Assembly: GCF_001649575.2 (NCBI RefSeq)
Contig: NC_051440.1
Coordinates: 17,696,977 to 17,760,976 of the forward strand
Length of the DNA: 64,000 nucleotides
Source of the DNA: Kryptolebias marmoratus
Taxonomy: Eukaryota; Chordata; Actinopteri; Cyprinodontiformes; Rivulidae
Reading direction: 5' to 3'
Shown: positions 12,791 through 25,616 of the stretch, in pieces
Numbering within the stretch: the stretch's first letter is position 1
How the letters are laid out: each line of letters begins with the position of its first letter
Notes under the pieces: model-generated
Seen by the model: only the letters and a program-made list of their open reading frames with translations
The model's database searches: none
Told to the model about the DNA's origin: nothing
Made by a program: the position numbers and the translations under genes

Positions 12791-15747
12791 GGAGCAAAAA
12801 GTTTTAAAAGAGTTTGGAGTCGAGAACCAACAAACGCAAAAAAAATAAAAATTAATTTAGTAGACCTTGTTCTTTAACAAAAAAATAGACTCATAAACAA
12901 AATAATGAATCTATTTTAAAACAAAAGTATCAGTAAAAGAGCCGTGGATTGGAATTTTTTTCTTTTTTCAGGGGAAACACAAGTTTGTTTGGTTTTTAGC
13001 ATTGCCAGAACTTAGTTAAAAGTGAAGGCATTAATAAAAATGCACATTTTATTGCTTCTTAAAAATTACTTTCTCAAACAACAGAATGAAGTAGAATAAT
13101 AAACTCAGCTGTCCAAACCAGCAGAGGAAAATTAAAAAAAAACGTGGAGTCCTGTTCGAGTGCAAACTATTATCTTCTAATGTTTAATATTATTCTAATC
13201 AACCAAAACACAAGAGGATTTAAATTCAAGGACTTACTGAGCCCTGAGTTATTAAAACTGTTATTTCAGAGAGTAGTTCCTTCAGCTTCAAATGACCCAT
13301 GTAGAAGTTACCACAATCAGTATTACAAAGAAAAAAAACATGTCTGAATAAATGCTTTTTTTATACATTCAGCTAAGTGATCAGACCGCAGCTGTTTGTC
13401 CCCCAACTTCAGCACTTACCGATCAGGTCTCTTTGCACAGTCAGTTGAACTACAATGACCCCTACTGGCCTAAAGTGGCACTGAGTTAGAGCGCGCTACA
13501 CACAAAGAACGGGCACCTCTTTGTGAACTTCTTTCTGGCCTTGTAACAAGTCTGGATAGTTCAAGCAACACACAACATGAGAGGACAGACGAAAAGGTTG
13601 CTCTGAACTCTGTTGAAAATGTTCACATCAAATTCCACCATCCTCTTTTTCCCGTGAGTTTTTCTTCATTTTCTTCCATTCATCTCTTCGCGTTCAACCC
13701 TGCAACGCCGGTATGCCTCCCCACATCCTCCCCTCTTTTTCCTCCCTCTCTCGAGGCCTTGGCACCCTTGGCAGGGTCTCTCCCGCTGGGTATGTTGGCA
13801 GAGCGGCATCTCTGATTCACCCACAGCGTGCCCTCTGGCTTAACATGCTGGCACAAGGACACGGAGCAGAGCTGAAAGAGGAGGGCAGCAAGCATGGAGC
13901 TACAACCGACTGAACCATATATTACTGAAAAAAAAAGTTTTCACAGATTAGATGAGCGGCAGGAGTTGGGTTGCTTGAGGTGCAGAAGACAATTTTAGGC
14001 CTGTGGTTTCTGTGAGCAAGACAGAAAAAGGACTATTAGGAACTACTGTTTCAGGAGCATGTGTGTCACAAAGAGGGGAAAAAAAAGCAAAGAAAGGCAT
14101 GCAGCATCACCTTGAACAGCCACTGACCCCACACACCTTTATGGCATCTCCAATTAGAGGAAAGGGAGGGAGGACAGGAGAGTTACAGAAAGGGAGAGAC
14201 AGAAAGAGGGAAAGAAAGAGGGGGAGAGATGTATTTCATATATGTAGTTCCATAAAGAGCACTGACCCAAATGGCATTCAGTAATTCTTCCCTGTGCCAG
14301 AGGAGGCTGGATAATCAGAAACTTCATCAAGCTCACCCCTTCCTTTTCTCCTTTCCTGCGTCTGCAACACCTCCTAATGTCCCACCCTCTGCTGGATCCT
14401 TTTAACCAAAAATTGTGTGTAATAACTGCATTACGTATCCGGTGCATCCAGAGCACGCATCAAAGACGATCCAGCTATCCCCCCACTTCATCGCTTCATT
14501 TTAATTAAACAAGTTTCCTCCTCTCGCCATCTCTCATCTCTTTGATCTGTTACCATCCTACTAACAGGAAGAAAAAAAAATCTGTTCGTTTCCACTTTAT
14601 AAAAGTTATATGTGTTTTTAAATAAAGACTTTCAAGCAACTATGGTGCAGCTTTTATTCACACCACACAAAGGCATCAGAGCATTTACCAAAAAAAAGTT
14701 ACAGAAAACAGAAGAAAATGTCAACCACTCCACTCTAACTACATCTCCTTATGATGTGTATGGCTCCACAAATAAATGCTGAACAAACTTCTTTTCGAAA
14801 CCACTCAAATTTAAATCTGTCTTCATGACAGTGTCAGCGAGACATATCAAATCTGTCACTGCTGTGTTGAGATGGATGTGGGAGGACAGAAATATGAAAG
14901 AAAATAATACAATTAAGGTCTGTCTCAAGCACCAAGTTCCCATCGATCTCTTCGCTCTCTTTGCCAATACACTATGGACTTAACATGGACTTATTCTTTC
15001 TTAAGCACAACTGGGACCCCTCCTTCCTGCTGGGGTACAGCGCTCACACAATGCTTCAAAAGAACATTTTGTTTATATGTTCAATACCAGAAACATCAAT
15101 AAAATTATCCATTCATTAATTTCCTCTTCAATACAAATTTAATGCAGAGCCACGGAGTAGCCAGCTCATATCCAATAAGGACATCTATCCCCGATCACTC
15201 AGCTCGGTGCTCCACGTTGCACACGCACGCACGTCAATAGGACTGTCCGTAAAACAGCTATTCCTCACACACTGACTCAATACTGTTGAGAGAGGGGAAA
15301 TAAAGAAAAGAGAATAAAGTAAGGATGGGAGCGGACTGGGAGGCAGACCTATTATATCTTAAGTACAACTGTCAAGGTGAGACTCTTGACATTGCGTAGC
15401 CAGACAGAGAACATTTCTTGTAGTAGTTTACAGTGGATACATAAGTTCTGTTAAGTCGGGTTAAACGTCCCAATACACCAAACTAATGGCTAGAGCAGAA
15501 GGGACTAAAGACCCCCTGTGCTATGTTGTGTTTTCCTAAATTATGAGTCTTGACAAATAAGTAGCAAGAAAGAACATAACAAAGATGGCACATAGAAAAC
15601 ATGATAAACAAGCAGCACCCAGAACTTAAATGCCCAGGGTTTTTTTAAGGAGTTAAAAAATAATAATTTCACCCATGAGGAGTCTGTTGCATTTCCACCA
15701 AGGTGGAATACACAATAAATTAGGCAAATTAAGTTTACCAACAAGTT

Positions 15748-15990
15748 AGAGATGGGGTGAGGAGCTGCATCATCTGAGAGGAGCTCAAATTAGAGTCAGT
15801 TGAGGTGGTTCTCCCGAGGGCCTCACTCTGGAGGTTTTCTGAGCATGTCCTACTGGGAGGACAACCCAGGACAAACCCAGAACTTGCTGGAGAGATTATG
15901 TATCCTCTTTGGCCTGGGATCGCCTTGAAATCCTCCAGGAGGAGATGAAGAGTTTCACTGGGAAAAAGGATGTCTAGGTATTTTTTGTTC
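15748..15990 (+). mobile_element. LINE 3'-end fragment (non-LTR retrotransposon)
   Basis: The plus strand encodes, with frameshifts and stops, the C-terminal tail of a fish non-LTR retrotransposon polyprotein. The clearest stretch is WRDYVSSLAWDRLEILQEE, preceded by remnants of the 'QLRWF...ACPTGR' segment. The same tail, reading WRDYVSQLAWGQLGALLEE, is found in the element at 49775-50725, so both belong to one family. Only about 240 bp remain, with no endonuclease or reverse transcriptase. The clade (RTE or L2-like) is not certain. It is inserted in intron 8 antisense to WWOX. Confidence 0.75.
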
Positions 15991-16286
15991 AAACAGAAAT
16001 GAAAATATCAGTTTTAAAAAACCTGGAGTAATCAAGTTGAGACACTACTGACAGAGAAGACTGCCAGCCATAAAAGGCAGAAGTGGAAGAATGTTTCATA
16101 AATCGTACTTTCACCATTACTTCTTTCAAAAAGAGTTATTTTATGGCAGGTACAACAGTGGCAATCTATAGCGCTCTGTTGCATGTGATTAAAAAATGCA
16201 CGAAAACAGCATGAGAATCGAATATCATACAGGTAAACCTCCAGCAGACCGAACATGATGCACATCAAATGAAATCGTGAGCTGCA

Positions 16287-16289
<3 letters not shown>

Positions 16290-16327
<38 letters not shown>

Positions 16328-16591
16328 NNNNNNNNNNNNNNNNNNNNNNNNNNNNNNNNNNNNNNNNNNNNNNNNNNNNNNNNNNNNNNNNNNNNNNNNN
16401 NNNNNNNNNNNNNNNNNNNNNNNNNNNNNNNNNNNNNNNNNNNNNNNNNNNNNNNNNNNNNNNNNNNNNNNNNNNNNNNNNNNNNNNNNNNNNNNNNNNN
16501 NNNNNNNNNNNNNNNNNNNNNNNNNNNNNNNNNNNNNNNNNNNNNNNNNNNNNNNNNNNNNNNNNNNGGGGGGGGGGGGGGGGGGGGGGGG
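16290..16591. repeat. (TG)n microsatellite, assembly gap, poly(G)24
   Basis: A TG repeat runs from 16290 to 16327 and enters a 240-base gap of N (16328-16567). The sequence resumes as 24 consecutive G (16568-16591). Long open frames crossing this stretch are artefacts of repeats and N. The poly(G) may be real or a sequencing artefact at the gap edge. Confidence 0.95.
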
Positions 16592-19254
16592 AGTCCCACT
16601 TCTTGAACGACCCGCTTCACAGGCATTTAGGACGCTCTCTGTGTGCATGTGTGCGTGGGTAAATATGCATGCTTGTTTGCTTAGCGAGGAACAGAAAAGG
16701 AACCAAGCTGTATTAGTCTGATTGATTGGATTATGAAATGAAATGAGGGAAATCAGCTTTGTTTGTTAGTGACCGCCACCCATTCACACTCTTCAGTTAG
16801 CAGATAGTTGGTTTCAGTTCTGATGCAGTAAAAGACAAAACAAAGAAGAACAAAACATGAGCAACGGCAACTTCCACAGGGCAAAAATAAGAACATTAAT
16901 AATCAAAAACATGTGGAACAAAGGAAATAAATCAGTTCATTTACACAATCAGAGGAAGGAGCATGGCCCATGACCAAAAACACTTTCTCATGTGTGTTAG
17001 GTGGCCCTCCTTGTCACTTGGGGTTAGGTCTATGAAAGCTGAACTTTTATATGCATTACTGACGTGAAAAAATATATTTAACCTATTAGATGAAAGTGTT
17101 CAAATGCTGATTAAAGCTATCATGAAAGAAATGTAAATAAAACTGAAAAGGGAAGCAAAAGTGTGCACAGTTAAACTGATGCAAAAGATGGAAAAACACT
17201 GATCAGTTCACAAAAAGACAAACCAACCAGGGAGAATTTCAGGGGGAAAACAAGAGAGAAGGAGATGACAAGTTAGGGACAAAAGCCAGTCAAAGCAGAG
17301 GACAGGCCTGGGTCAATACTCACAGCACAGACTGCTGACACGGCACTGCTCAACACACACATGCAAAGACATGTACACACACTTTTCCACATGCACATCC
17401 ACACACAAAACATCAAACAAATCAGTCAACCAATGTCAAAAATTCAGCAGGAAGATTTAAAGTGTGAAAAACATAAGAGAAAAGTGTTAAAAAAACATGA
17501 GAAAGTTAGATGGTTAATGAGCTCCTACAGACTGAAGCAAATCTTCCTTCTTTAAGTAACTTGAAGGTAAAAATAAACAAAGATTTTGCTCAATGACGTT
17601 CCTTGTGAATCACGTTTTTCTAACCAGAATAACAAAATTTCACTGAAATCTACAGAAACTCTCAACACTTTAAACGGCCAGTTTATCTAAGATACTAAAA
17701 CAATATAATAAAACATGATCTCATCAATTCATGTTGGTTTCCAGCTTTGCAGTTTTAGTGTTTTGTGCATTTACACATTTATTGTTTTGAAATAGCTCCA
17801 TTAAAAATGGACATGAACGCAGATAAACACAATAGATGATGCGTTAACAGGTTAATGTGATAGCATGCTATTTATATTATTTTAACAAAACACAACTCTG
17901 TTGCAGACACAGTCACACAATGATGATAGAAACTGTTCAAATGAAAGTTTACTCAAATACACTGTCATGTTTGGTTGTCTAATTGCAGATGCACCTATTT
18001 GGGTTGAAAATCTAGTCCTCGTTTTCCCAAAAGACTTGGCAGCCAGAGAGAGGAAAAAAAACTGCAGAGTGAAATTGAGGTTTATCGGGAACCAATTTAG
18101 ACACCTACGGTGTCATTTTTCCATAGTCATTACGTTGTGCAAACAACATTTACTTCATAATGACAAGTTAATGAAAAGTCCTTGTCTGTTGTACCTTTAA
18201 TTAGCTGATGAGCACATGTAATGATAACTAATTAATCAATTCTTCTAAGATAGATCAAATAAATGTCAGGTGTGAATGGACAGATGGAAGGGCTGTTGAA
18301 ATCACCTTAGTCTTGGGGAACCGAAGATCAACATTTCAACACCTATTAAAAGCTGGAAAATTAACCAATAAAGTCCAAAAAAGTGCAGGAGTCCTTTGCA
18401 TACAAAATTATATTTTAAAACTTGCAAATTATCTCTAATAAAGTAAGCCTGTGATCATTTTTTTCTTGTTCATTTTGCTGTGAGTGTGTCTGTGTTTCCC
18501 TATGTGTGTTTGTGTGCAAGCTTCTGGTAAAAGAGAGGTCCATGATAGGGGCCTCTCCATCTTTGAAATGAATTAGCGTGTTGTGCCTTATTGAGTGAGG
18601 CTCAGTGTTTAAGTGAAACTGATGAGAGATGTGTGTGCAACGACGACTGGCCTATAAGTATGTGGCTGAGGTCACAGGTTAATCCTTATTGATTTACTCC
18701 ACCGTCTGCATACAGCCGCACAGGAAGACAGGAGAGGAGAGGCCTGCTTCTCCCGCTATCAGACAGAACAAATGCAGGATAAAAATCACTGTCACACACA
18801 CTTTTACTTTCATACACACACACAGGCACACAAACTATGTTAGAAGATGCTAAAGAGGGTAAGGACAAGAAAATTAAGTATCATTTAATCTCCAAATAGG
18901 TTGTTAAACACCCTCTACCTAGACAGTCTGAAGCATCAATATGAGATATGATCATTTGCTTCATTTACATGTGTTCGTACTATCAAGAGCACTTTTCCTT
19001 ATTAAAAAAATCCAATACGAGGGAGTATTTCTGGAAAACTGGTTTCATTAAAAGAAAAAAAAAATATGCATAGGCATTCATCATTGTGGTGACAAATTTA
19101 AACACTACCTACAAATCTAAAATCACAGCAACCGCTAACAGACCACCAAGAGAAACCCAAATAACACCTAAGCCAAGCTGTATTTATTAACAATCTCATC
19201 CCACAGGAAGACAGGTGAAATATTACATTAATATGAACAACTATTAATAATAGC

Positions 19255-19345
19255 CTCTCCCCCCCCCCCTCCCTCTCCCCCAACTCTTACCCCATCACTC
19301 CTCCTCTCTCCATCTCTATCTCCCCCCACCCACTCCCCTCTCTGT
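19255..19345. repeat. Pyrimidine-rich low-complexity stretch
   Basis: A C/T-rich stretch with a run of about eleven C near 19260, then repeated CTCTCC and CCCACC units. It borders the candidate regulatory block at 19375-19730. Confidence 0.75.
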
Positions 19346-19374
19346 CTCTGTGCCTCTAATCCTATCATGCGGGC

Positions 19375-19730
19375 AATAAGTGTATGCACCATGAGCACAT
19401 TTAATTTCTGCGGTTGGTTTTCAGCGAGCCCAGAGGTGAGCCTTAATAAGGATCAATGGCACTTTATCTGGGACAGCACCCACTTCACAGCATGCAAATT
19501 ACACAGCAACCCTTAAAAAAAAGAAATGGATTTAATTAAAAAATGTAGAACCACGGGCTCTGGAAATTCAATTAAAGGATTTATGCAAAGGTTGGCTAGC
19601 TTTTTGTGTTGCAGTTCCTGCTTATATAATGAGCTTTTCATATTAAAAATCAATAGGTAATCTAGGCTAGGGGATCGGCTGCTTATGTACATTTTTGAAA
19701 TCAATTTGAAAAATAGTCCATCAGCTCTGT
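19375..19730. promoter_or_regulatory. Candidate conserved non-coding element, about 350 bp
   Basis: A long unique stretch, low in CpG and free of simple repeats. Motifs include CACATTTAATTTCTG, CCTTAATAAGGATC, GCATGCAAATTACAC (an octamer-like ATGCAAAT), GGATTTAATTAAAAAATG, TTCAATTAAAGG, TATGCAAAGG and TATTAAAAATCAATAGG. Two ATGCAAA-type sites plus several TAAT cores resemble POU/homeodomain enhancers. No open frame of note. Assignment is by appearance only. Confidence 0.35.
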
Positions 19731-19757
19731 GTCACAACAAAGAAGGGAGGGGGTGGT

Positions 19758-19791
19758 TTGTGTGTGTATGTGTGTGTGTGTGTGTGTGTGG
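19758..19791. repeat. (TG)n microsatellite
   Basis: A TG repeat with one TATG interruption, in intron 8. Confidence 0.9.
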
Positions 19792-22700
19792 AGTTGTGAG
19801 GGTCAGTGGCAAGAAAGCAGTGCTGGTGGACGGGTGATAGAGGGGTGATGGGCTGCGTTTTTCTTCCCTCTGAGGGTTACGGGAGTAAAGCTTGGGAGCT
19901 CCAAAGGTAAGAGGGATGGAGGTTGGAGGAGGTGATGGGAAACAGTGAAGGGTAAGTGGGTACGGATGTCTCTTTGGCCAGGTCACTTTCTGGCTCTTTG
20001 GCCTGTTCAGATCCCTTCCATTACCTTGGCAATAAGGGTCTTGCTGGTTCTGACCTGTGGCTCTGGGGTAATTTAGCCTAGCCCCAACTCAGACTCTATC
20101 CAGAATCAGACAACCCCGGCTGGGGAGACATCCTAATGGCTTCCCTGAGGTGTTTAGAGCTGGTGGAGCTGAAGCTTTAAATTACATATCTTTTGTTACG
20201 GCCTGTGACAGAATGATGTGTCACAGACGGGGACGTGCAAGCTGTTTATGTAAAGACAAAGAACATCATTTTTCAGAACAAGCACCTACTTAAAATAGGA
20301 ACTTCACAAAGTTTGCTGAAAAATTACTTTCTTTCCTCTTCAACGTCATCCATTCTCAGCAGGGATATTGTTCAAGTCTCCTTCACACTCATGTTGTATA
20401 ACTGTACGCAGGCACGAGGGATGGATGACTGACTGCATACAGTAGCAGACTGTCAGCATTTGATTGGTTCTTTATTGATCCAGACACGCTTTCCATCACA
20501 TCAACTCATCCACAATAAACCATTTACACAGTTTCCCTGTGCAATGGACCATATAACCAGGCCTCAGGCCATCTTTGTACACCGACTCTATGTGTGTGTG
20601 TTTGTGGCTCTCTCTGTGTGTGTGAGTGTTTGAGCATGTGTGTTTTCTTAATGAAATGGTATCTCTGTAGACAATAATCCCAGTAACAGGATTGGGCAGA
20701 AACACACATGTCAATACAGCCAAATAGGATTGTGTGCTTTTATCCATCCTCTTACAAACGCAGCTTTCTTTGCTTATGTCCGCCTGTTTCTATCCCTCTA
20801 TATCTCAGTCTTCTCCATACATTGCGGAGCAGCACAGCAGGAAATGTCTGCCAGGAATGTCTCATTAATATTTTCTGGTTCCTCAAAAGTGATCTGAAAC
20901 ACGGCCGCTTAAGGAAATCTGCGAATCATCAGAGAGGTTCCTCGATCGGCATAATATGTAATAATCTGTCTGCACCACAGAGGAGAAACCTACACCATGT
21001 TTGCAGACAGGCTAGGGTTGACCCCCTCCTGTGTAGCTCCTAATCATCCGAAAGGACTCTATTACAACGCCCTGGCAGCTCATCGAACCCCAAAGAGGAA
21101 AAGAGGAAGGCTGGTGGGGAGATTGGGACCTCTGCTCCTTTTTTGTTTCCACATGGCTGAACAGCACACACACACACACGGAGCAAAGGTGTGAGGCAGA
21201 GTTTTTGCGTCTGTGGGTAAGATGGAGCATCTGACCTTATGTCTGTCTGCAGGAGGGGGAACTGATAGCGGAGTAACAGTGGCTGCTGTGCTTCACTGTA
21301 CGTCTGTCATACAGAATGGTAATGCTGATGTCTCACTCGCGGGAGCTGTCTCTGGGTTTAACCCCTGAGGTGCAGGACTGAGCTCCTGATCACAGTGAGA
21401 AATGCTCAGAGGAGGAAGTCCCGCATCTCCAGCCTGAACCGCTGTTTCTCCAAGGCAGCCCTGTCTGCTGGTGCCTGGTCAAAAGTTCAGTCCGTGCATA
21501 TGTAAAAAGGTGGCTGGGTGCCCGAGGCAGGATCCTGGGTGAAATAATCACACTAAAACAATAGGAAGCATGGGACAAGGCAGGAGAGCTGATGAAACCA
21601 GCCCCTAGGGGGTTCTTTGGTGTCGCACTGGACCTCTTAGGTGTGTGCCTAACACCTCCCCTCTCTCTCTATCTATTACAGAATATGATGAGCTACTGAA
21701 GCCACTGCCCACACAGATCTTCATGCTGCTCAGCATTATCTGTGCCTATAGTTAAAGTATAGATTTGATGAGTGTAGGCTGAGGCCAGCTGCTTGGAGCC
21801 TGAGGGTACACTGATCTTGAGGGAGCAATCAGTCAGTCAACAAAATGTCACCGGGTCAGCGATCCAGCACGGCAGCATGGCAACATGGCAACAACTTCAA
21901 CTGCAACAGTCACTGAAATTTATTATGTGGTGTTTAAATGTGAGTCCAGACTTTTGGTTCAAAGTGCACGCAACATTCGTGATCTAAAAGACTTTGAGAT
22001 CCAATAAATCTTGCAACAAACCCATTTTGAATGTTAAATTGCTGCTACAAAACTGCAAAGCTAACTTTTTTTTCCTTTCTTATTCTTTTATTTTTTTTTT
22101 TCCTCATTCTCACACATGACTGCAGGCCAGAGATCCTTGAATACTGATAGTCACACCAAAGGACACAAGGAAAACTCCCACTCTAAACACACTGAATAAA
22201 AAAAACAAGCGTAAAGGCCTGGATGCACAATTTGTGATAAGCAGATCAAGGGACAGGGAGGAGAACATGATGTTAGTGAGAGATAGTTTGGCTGATTAAA
22301 GATGTCATGGCTCTTTATAGATGTCTTTTTCAACTCAGCAAAATGATATCAGCTCTCTACATCTGCAGAAGAGTGGGTTGTGCTCCTTGCAAATAGAGAA
22401 GTTTCTTTTTTGTACAAAACAGAACACAAATAACTTAAAATTTAGGGAAGTCAAAACGTTGGTCGTGTTTGTACAAAATAAAAAGTCCAAAAGACAAATT
22501 GGAGTGTTAAAACTAAAAAGATAATAAAATAATAGGGCTAAATTAATTTTAAAAAATCATCTCTGGAGCAAATCAAAGATTTAGAACCACTCCAGGTGTT
22601 TCAGTTCTCCCAACATTGTGAATTTGTGGGCTTCTATCTTCATGCATGTCTATCTGTGCAGAAGAACTGTGTATATATATCAGTCTACCTGTGCTCCTAT

Positions 22701-23059
22701 AAATCAAACCTTGTGTTTTAAATGAGAGGCTGGTTATTTGCGCAAGAACACACATGGGGGCTTTGTGATTGTTTTTTGGAGTCGACATTCTGCTTATGTT
22801 TGCATCCCAGAACAATCTCCACGGATCCCGCAAGCGTACGCAAGCAATTAAAGCGATACCATCTTCATATCCCTGCAACCAATAACTGAAATAATATCAC
22901 TGTTTTATTAAGCCCTTAATGTGGGGGCAGAAGCAGTGAGGAGTGGGATTTTAAAGAGGATACATTTTAGGGGCCTTATCAACCCCAGATTTAAATAAGA
23001 GCAAATGTTCAGCTTAAGGGTGTGCCGGTGTATCTGCGTGTGCGAGTCTGTGTGTGGCC

Positions 23060-23260
23060 TCTGTCAGACATGAATTTTTAGCTAATCGCTGTGTCAGCAC
23101 ACCAGAATTTAATTACTAGCTCTACTTTTGTCCTTTAATATTTACTAACATCTACACTACGTTTAATTAACGAGACGTAGAAAAGCCACTACCACACTCT
23201 GGAGGAAAAGAAAGCTTGGTTAATTGCGTCTGCGTGCACAATTTCAAAATGTTAGCTCCC
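23060..23260. promoter_or_regulatory. Candidate non-coding regulatory block
   Basis: Contains TTTAGCTAATCGC, GAATTTAATTACTAGC, CTTTAATATTTAC, CGTTTAATTAACGAG and GTTAATTGCG within 200 bp, without repeats or a long open frame. Candidate only. Confidence 0.28.
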
Positions 23261-25351
23261 TTTTCTTAGACACACAAAGAACACAGGAGTCACAGCTACT
23301 GAATCATGTTATACAGGGTATATCTAGCAAAGTTTGGAGCCTCTGAAATTCACAAAGGCCAAATCTGAAGAATGTAACAAGAGTTAGGAAAATGTTAGGC
23401 TAAAGAAGGAGGAGGACAACGTAAAGATTTTATGGCAAAAAATAGTCAAAGAAATGATCAGCTTGGCATTTTGCGCTGAGGAGCGGTTCCCCTCATCTCT
23501 CATTCAATGACAAAAGGCAGAAAGACAAATGACGGCCCGAGGCCTTGCGTCTGTCAAACATGATGGATCAGAACAACGCTTCACTAAAACTCCACCACGC
23601 TGCCTTTCAACACATCACATTTTCACTTCAGTGCAAACACCAAACTTATAAAGTATGAAGAACAGCTAATGGAAAGATGTAATTGTCAAACTAAAGAATA
23701 TATCAGAAGGCTGTGAAGCCTAAAGGGTAGAGTGTTGCTATCCATTGAAAACTCTTAAGTTAGTACAATGCACACCAAGATTAATCATAGTGTTGAATCT
23801 TGCTTTGATAGGTCTAGTTGATAGGAACAGATGCAAATACACTGATAAGATTAAAACATTGCCAAATTGTAACTCACATCCAAAGTCTGATAAAATGTTA
23901 CCCTTAGAAGCTTCACACATTTGTTATGAAAACTGTCCCACACATTCACACAAATCATGCAAACCTTTACTGCGTACTAATACTGGAAACATCACTAGTT
24001 GGTATCATTGTAAGAGTAAAGAAAAGTCCACCATGTTCTTTCCAACTCTGGGATGTTAATGTATGTTCGATCACAACCTTGTTTCCAATCACCTAACAAA
24101 AGTTTCTTTTAAGGTTTTCAGCAGCATAGCATTGGTTAACACTAAGCAATCATTGAGCTTGTTCAATTAAAAACTTGCTCAAAATTATTTTTCCTGATAT
24201 TTCACATTATACAAAAGTCACAGGTTGTTTGTTGTTTGTGGTCCATGTTTGTAGTTAATGTTAGAGAAGAAAAAAAGAGAAACTGTTAATATGCATACTT
24301 TTGTATATATGTTTGTATTTATTGCAAATCACACCATCCCTGCACAACAGCATTACACATCAATGACTTTCCTCATATCATGTAGGCTTAGTTTGAGATA
24401 GGGCAGGGTTTTTTCTGACAGAGCTGGTTTGTGGGGGGTTTTGAAAAATCCCTGCAAAAACTGGAAAATCCAAAAAACTCCTACAAAGTAAAAAAGTAAA
24501 AGCCTTTGTGCTATAGTTTCATTCTGAAGACAACGCTTCAGTATACAACTGTATTTCCTGTAACGGTTGCAGCTCCTTCCTTCAGCATATAATGACCCTA
24601 CCAGGAGCTCTTGACCCAAAAAACACAAAACTCCCAGAAGCGCAGAGGTCCAGTTACTCCAACAACCATCCCGGTGAAGTGTCAATTTTCTGAGGGGATC
24701 TAGTTTTACAGCTACTTCTAAATTAAAGTTGTAATGTCATAAAAAAAGAAAAAAAACAGGTCCCCCTTGGCATGACAGCTAAAGTCTTTTATTTTAGTGT
24801 CTCAAAAGAACATCTTAAGACATAGTAAGTTTGATGTATCTATGCTTTTAGACAAGTCTTTGCAAAACAAGCTTGAAAATGACACTGAAAGTCTTCAGAT
24901 TTTTCAGGTTGATATGTCCCATGGCAATAAAACATTTTTGACAAAAAAAATATTGTGGTACGAGAGCATAGGTTATGCTGTGCATTTACTGAAAAACAGT
25001 AGCCAAGATCCACTGGATCTGTTAAATCGTCTGAGAGAAAAGAACTGTCTCTCTGAGTTAAATAAACAGTCACAGGAGGAAGAGGAAAACAAACCACAGA
25101 ATAGCTCTATCTATGAACGCAGAGTATCACCCTGAGGACACTGTAGATCAACCCCCTCTCTATCCTGTTCCTGTTCTTGTTCTTGCTACCAAGAATGTGC
25201 CAAAACAAATACAAGCTCAGTGAGACCTGCATCAAAGTCACCAAAAGTCACAGTGGTGGATTCTGCAGGCCTTTGGTCAAGCTGTTCTACAGTTTGTGCA
25301 GACACACAGTGACTAAACACTTTTTTTTCCTATTCAAACTTGTTTTCTTAC

Positions 25352-25616
25352 CAGAGACTTGGTGAAAGGTCTGGCCAGCGTGAAGAGAAAGGTCATCAGC
25401 CACCAGCTCCTGTGAATGGAAGTGTAGATCATGTTCCCAGGATGTACTGCGTTGGAGGTCACGCCATGGGGTGAAAGACGCCGGTGGAGCTCGTTGCTGA
25501 AGAGGATGTTGCAGAGTTTAGCGCGGTTGTACGCCAGCATGGACCAGTACTCCTTCTTTGGGGGGGACAGCAAGGCCAAATCCACCTTTCCACACGAGTC
25601 TAACAGGTCTGTGAAC
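25352..25616 (-). CDS. WWOX: WWOX exon 8 (residues 264-352), catalytic YNRAK exon
   Basis: The exon is 265 nt. Its acceptor is CTACCTTTCAG, with a short pyrimidine run, and its donor is GTAAGA. The translation includes [20 protein letters not shown], then [20 protein letters not shown], then [18 protein letters not shown] and finally [11 protein letters not shown]. The SDR catalytic pair YxxxK is intact (human Y293 and K297, human YNRSK). The tyrosine at human Y287, reported as a phosphorylation site, is kept. The exon ends on a codon boundary before the final exon (human QQGAAT...), which is not in the window. Reading through the donor adds only VRKQV before a stop. Confidence 0.97.

Larger units (their letters stand above)
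1..25351 (-). other. WWOX intron 8, partial
   Basis: This is non-coding, with no recognisable gene on either strand. The final WWOX exon was looked for by its QQGAATTVYC-like start and not found, so the intron continues past position 1. Contents are microsatellites (TA at 3993-4037; TG/CA at 6021-6065, 7000-7024, 7191-7221, 10109-10130, 19758-19791), a G-rich stretch (8010-8125), a 39-bp diverged duplication (9204-9360), a LINE tail (15748-15990), an assembly gap (16328-16567) and candidate regulatory blocks listed separately. Everything else (for example 1-3900, 4100-5900, 13000-15700, 20500-22900, 23300-25300) is mixed AT-rich unique-looking sequence in which I see nothing specific. In human the equivalent intron spans the FRA16D fragile site. 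Confidence 0.85.

Noticed and set aside
16225..16721. Several open frames of 109-143 codons across the N gap
   Set aside because: They are made of TG/CA repeat translation, N and poly(G), and have no biological content.
21680..21756. Exon-like stretch on the plus strand: TATTACAG followed by an open 23-codon frame
   Set aside because: A good acceptor-like sequence, but there is no donor, the frame ends at TAA, and the peptide matches nothing I know. It has no partner exon.
24797..25135. 112-codon plus-strand open frame just downstream of exon 8
   Set aside because: No domain or family recognised. It is antisense to WWOX, in AT-rich intron sequence, with no splice or promoter context; probably chance.
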